From NCBI GenBank assembly GCA_902773215.1, contig CACYDQ010000152.1, positions 1 through 8,333 of the forward strand: 8,333 bases of DNA, written 5' to 3'. Positions 5,248 to 8,333 of this stretch are shown in pieces; position 1 is the stretch's first letter, and the number at the start of each line of letters is the position of its first letter. Both the position numbers and the translations under genes were made by a program. This DNA comes from an uncultured Spirochaetaceae bacterium. GTDB lineage: Bacteria > Spirochaetota > Spirochaetia > Treponematales > Treponemataceae. The notes under the pieces were generated by a model. That model searched no databases. It was given only the letters and a program-made list of their open reading frames with translations, and was not told the origin of the DNA.

Positions 5248-8200
5248 ATGGAGAAACTGGACGATAAAGGGACAGTCGGTGACTGCCAGCTGCTCATGCA
5301 ATGCTGTGCGCTCATGCACAAGTCTCTGGTACGGGAAGAGAGCATAAGCTGCGTCCTTTCTCTCCTTGGAAGTAAGCTGGAAGCCAGCAGGATAGGATTG
5401 TTCGTTCTGGGGGATCCTGAGGTCATCTACCGGGTCTACGATTGGAGCCGGGAAAACGGTTTCGCCAGTCTGGGGACTTCCGATGTCTTCCTGGAAGGGG
5501 AGGCCGCCAGCTACAGCTGTTCCATCTCCGAGGCCTATCTCTACGATGAGGCTGATGTCCTTTTCTTTGAACGGAAGCTGCTCGCCGATTACGGTGTCAT
5601 ACTGGAGAACGAGGCGAAGTCCATGCTCGTGCTTCCCCTGGAATACGGCGGGCAGGTCAAGGGATTCATCGAGGCTGAGAATGTCGCTGTTACTGCCGTC
5701 CATGAGTTCCAGTCATCTTTGATTTACCTGCCGTTCATAGTCCTTGCCCCTGTATTCCGCAGGATGGAGAATGAGGCCCTCCGCAAAGAGAGCGGGATCT
5801 TGTCTGAGAACAAGATTCTCTATGAGCTGACGATGGAGAACGCTAAGCTCCTCGCCTTTGAGACTGACCTCGAGAGGAGCGTGACCGTCGTGGTGGATTC
5901 CCCCTATTCCCGGCGATTCATGAGGGATTCGGGCTTCCCCAAGGTCATGCAGGATCCCGTCCACATTTTGTCATCTCACATGGACTCCGAGGGAAAGAAG
6001 CTCTTCACCTCCATACTGGCGGAAGTCAGCAACGGGCGCAAGGAGGCTTTCTGCACCGTGCGCTTCTACAAGAAGGCAGGGGAGGAGCCTACCTACATAA
6101 AAGTGAGCATGTACGGCATTCCCGGTACGAACGGGAAGGTCGGCAAAATTTATACGATGTTCCAGGATGTGAGCGACTACCTCAAGAGCGAGGAGTTGCT
6201 GCGGGCGGAGAACGAGCGGGCAAGCGAGCTCAAAAAGCGTGAGGACGAGCTTTCTGTCCTCAAGAACAAGGAGCTGGAGCTTTTGCAGAAGCACAAGGCC
6301 GCCCTTGACTCCCTGGAGTTTATCCTGTGGGAGATAGATCTGTACGCCGGAACTACCGTACCCATAGATTCGCCCTTCTTTGAGCGTTGCCGCAAGATTT
6401 ACGGGCTTCCCAAGGACAACACCGAGGTTTCCCACTATCTGTACGGGCTTATGGACGAAGAAGACCAGATACGCGTCAAGAAAATGTTCACCGTCCTCAG
6501 GCAGGGGCGGCTGTTCAAGATGGACATCAGGATTCCCCTGGGCAAGGACGGGACCGAGCGCGTCATGCGCATCTCGGCGACTCCTTCCAAGAGTTCCGCC
6601 GGGGACTGGGACAGCGCGGTCGCGACCTCCTACGACATAACCGATCAGGTGGTCAAGACAGGCGACTACGAGCAGGAGCTCGCCTATTTCCATCTGTCGC
6701 GTACGAGCGGCATACTGATGTCGGCGCACGTGAACCTGTCGATGAACAGCTTCCTGGAGAGTACGCCCGAGATAGACCCCTCTGCCCGGGCAATGTCCTA
6801 TGACGAGATGGTTTGGCGGGGAAACGGTTTTGCCGGGGTGCTTGCAGATGGAAGGTCCGGCACGGAGATATTCGACAGGTCCAACCTTCTCAAGGAGTGG
6901 ACATCCGGCAGGACAAAGTTCTCGTATGTCATGCGCTTCCGGGGGCAGAAGCAGGTGCAGTGGGTCAAGACCGATTTCCGCCTGCAGGAGAATCCCAACA
7001 CCAAGGATATAGAGTTTTTCTGCTACGTCACCGACGTGACCAAGGACGAACTTATGTCCCGCCTGCTGAACAGGCTGGGTGACGTCATCTATGAGTTCAT
7101 CGCCGTCATAAACCCGGACGAGCGGTCAGTCTGCTTCATCGGCTCCCCGGACTACAGTGACTTGGAGTACATCGATTACAATACGCATGTAGCCATGTTG
7201 TTCGAGCGGAATATCCTTCCCGTCTCTGATAATCCTTCATTCGAACCGTATAAGATTGAGAACATTCAGAAGGAGCTCGCCGCGGATTCCCATTACTCCG
7301 ACATCATCCCGTGGAGGAGTGAGGGCGGAGAGACCCTTCGCAAGATGCTTCAGTACTTCTATCTGGATCCCGCCAAGGAGTACATTCTCTGCTGCGTCAC
7401 CGACGTGACCGAGCAGTACCGGCAGGAGCAGATTCGCCTGCAGGAAGTCGAGGACGCTCTCAGACGGGCTGATGTCGCCAACCGGGCAAAGAGCGAGTTC
7501 GTGTCGCGCATAAGCCATGACATCCGAACCCCGATTGGAGCGGTCCTGAACCTGACCCAGTTCGCCGAGGAGGACATGGACCGGAAGGACAAGCTCGCGG
7601 ACGACCTTGCCAAGATAAAGACCTCCGGCCGCTTCCTCCTGTCGCTGATAAACGATGTACTGGACATTTCCAAGATAGATTCGGGCAAGATAGAGCTGGT
7701 CCCGGAGGCCTGTTCCTACGACGGTTTCATTGAGGAAATAAGCAATCTGCTGGAGTCCATGTGCTGTGACAAGGGCCTGGACTGCGTCATAAACGCCGCA
7801 CCCCCGCTGGAGAAAGCCTTTCTGGCGGACAAGGTGCGCCTGAACCAAGTTACGTTGAACCTGCTGTCGAATTCCGTCAAGTATACTCCCGCAGGGGGGG
7901 CGGTCAGTTTCTTCGTTGATCAGGAGCGGCTTTCAGGCGGAATGGTTGCGATGCACATCTGCGTTGCCGACAACGGAATCGGCATGACCCAGGAGTTCCA
8001 GCGGAAGATGTTTGATGAGTTCACGCAGGACAGCAAGAATCCCCTGCGCGACAAGACGACGCCGGGAACGGGTCTGGGCCTTTCCATCGTGAACAAGATG
8101 GTGCAGCTGATGGGCGGTCAGATCAAGGTCTTCAGCAAGGTGGGGAAGGGCAGTTCCTTCCTGGTCAGCATACCGATGAAGGTCGCCGATGAGCGGGACA

Positions 8201-8333
8201 TCAAGAACATCGCGAAGAAAAAGACTGCCGCTGAGGACGCGGCGATTGAGGCGACAATCCTGCTCGCTGAAGACAACCTGATAAACAAGGAAATCGCCGA
8301 GCGTATCTTTACCAAGATGGGCGTGACCGTGGA
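5248..8333 (+). CDS. Hybrid sensor histidine kinase (GAF-like, about four PAS-like, HisKA, HATPase_c, receiver), 3'-partial
   Basis: A soluble multi-sensor kinase; the visible 1028 codons have no transmembrane span. A GAF-like domain (about 15-165) is followed by PAS-like units ending in the typical DVS/DIT/DVT motifs at about 307, 463, 596 and 719, with a long charged coiled coil at about 310-345. HisKA has the H-box SHDIRTP with phospho-acceptor His757. HATPase_c carries the N-box (Asn871 and Asn875 in NLLSNSVKYT), the G1 box DNGIGM (908-913) and the G2 box GTGLGLSIV (940-948). A receiver domain begins with ATILLAEDN (Glu1008, Asp1009); its phospho-accepting Asp lies beyond the window. ATG 5248 is the first possible start, since an in-frame TAG immediately precedes it. 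GGGGGTGA (5231-5238) lies 9 nt upstream. All catalytic residues visible are intact. The ligand and output are unknown, and no response regulator or cognate target is seen nearby. Confidence 0.93.
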   Translation, partial: MEKLDDKGTVGDCQLLMQCCALMHKSLVREESISCVLSLLGSKLEASRIGLFVLGDPEVIYRVYDWSRENGFASLGTSDVFLEGEAASYSCSISEAYLYDEADVLFFERKLLADYGVILENEAKSMLVLPLEYGGQVKGFIEAENVAVTAVHEFQSSLIYLPFIVLAPVFRRMENEALRKESGILSENKILYELTMENAKLLAFETDLERSVTVVVDSPYSRRFMRDSGFPKVMQDPVHILSSHMDSEGKKLFTSILAEVSNGRKEAFCTVRFYKKAGEEPTYIKVSMYGIPGTNGKVGKIYTMFQDVSDYLKSEELLRAENERASELKKREDELSVLKNKELELLQKHKAALDSLEFILWEIDLYAGTTVPIDSPFFERCRKIYGLPKDNTEVSHYLYGLMDEEDQIRVKKMFTVLRQGRLFKMDIRIPLGKDGTERVMRISATPSKSSAGDWDSAVATSYDITDQVVKTGDYEQELAYFHLSRTSGILMSAHVNLSMNSFLESTPEIDPSARAMSYDEMVWRGNGFAGVLADGRSGTEIFDRSNLLKEWTSGRTKFSYVMRFRGQKQVQWVKTDFRLQENPNTKDIEFFCYVTDVTKDELMSRLLNRLGDVIYEFIAVINPDERSVCFIGSPDYSDLEYIDYNTHVAMLFERNILPVSDNPSFEPYKIENIQKELAADSHYSDIIPWRSEGGETLRKMLQYFYLDPAKEYILCCVTDVTEQYRQEQIRLQEVEDALRRADVANRAKSEFVSRISHDIRTPIGAVLNLTQFAEEDMDRKDKLADDLAKIKTSGRFLLSLINDVLDISKIDSGKIELVPEACSYDGFIEEISNLLESMCCDKGLDCVINAAPPLEKAFLADKVRLNQVTLNLLSNSVKYTPAGGAVSFFVDQERLSGGMVAMHICVADNGIGMTQEFQRKMFDEFTQDSKNPLRDKTTPGTGLGLSIVNKMVQLMGGQIKVFSKVGKGSSFLVSIPMKVADERDIKNIAKKKTAAEDAAIEATILLAEDNLINKEIAERIFTKMGVTV

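Noticed and set aside
5217..5267. 16-codon leader ORF (ATG AAT GTC ...) and a 5-codon ORF at 5221 before the kinase
   Set aside because: The first would start at or before the predicted transcription start. Both lack convincing ribosome binding sites and amino-acid runs typical of attenuation leaders.

Overview
The window is a GC-rich (roughly 60 % by eye), densely packed bacterial segment with every supported gene on the + strand. It looks chromosomal: I see no phage, transposon, CRISPR, tRNA or rRNA signatures. The gene set is a YdjI-like SPFH protein with GYF_2 modules, a class II GalT, an ammonia-dependent AsnA and a large soluble hybrid histidine kinase with an SHDIRTP H-box. This suggests an anaerobic, probably host-associated bacterium of the Clostridia/Firmicutes or Spirochaetes type. 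The taxonomic guess is weak, because no phylogenetic marker is present.

Region 1 (1-2430) is a tightly linked three-gene unit. It holds an SPFH/band-7 YdjI-family protein (5' end cut by the window) with a C-terminal GYF_2 domain and proline-rich tail, a 200-aa GYF_2 protein resembling a detached copy of that C-terminus, and a 114-aa protein with four predicted membrane spans. Spacing is 12 nt, then an ATGA overlap. By analogy with YdjG/YdjH/YdjI of Bacillus subtilis, a membrane-surface scaffold recruited by a membrane partner is plausible; the exact function is unknown.

Region 2 (2431-2584) is an intergenic stretch. It can fold as a compact three-way junction (2436-2541) and contains two mutually exclusive pairing schemes. 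A strong sigma-70-type promoter (TTGACA, 18-nt spacer, TATTAT) follows. It lies so close to the galT ATG that the transcript would be leaderless or nearly so, in keeping with the absence of a Shine-Dalgarno sequence.

Region 3 (2585-5173) is galT (class II galactose-1-phosphate uridylyltransferase) followed after 24 nt by asnA (aspartate-ammonia ligase), probably co-transcribed. No other galactose or nitrogen gene is visible.

Region 4 (5174-8333) begins with a promoter (TTGCAG, 17-nt spacer, perfect TATAAT) embedded in short inverted repeats. It drives a hybrid sensor kinase: GAF-like domain, about four PAS-like domains, HisKA with His757, HATPase_c, and the first ~27 residues of a receiver domain before the window ends.
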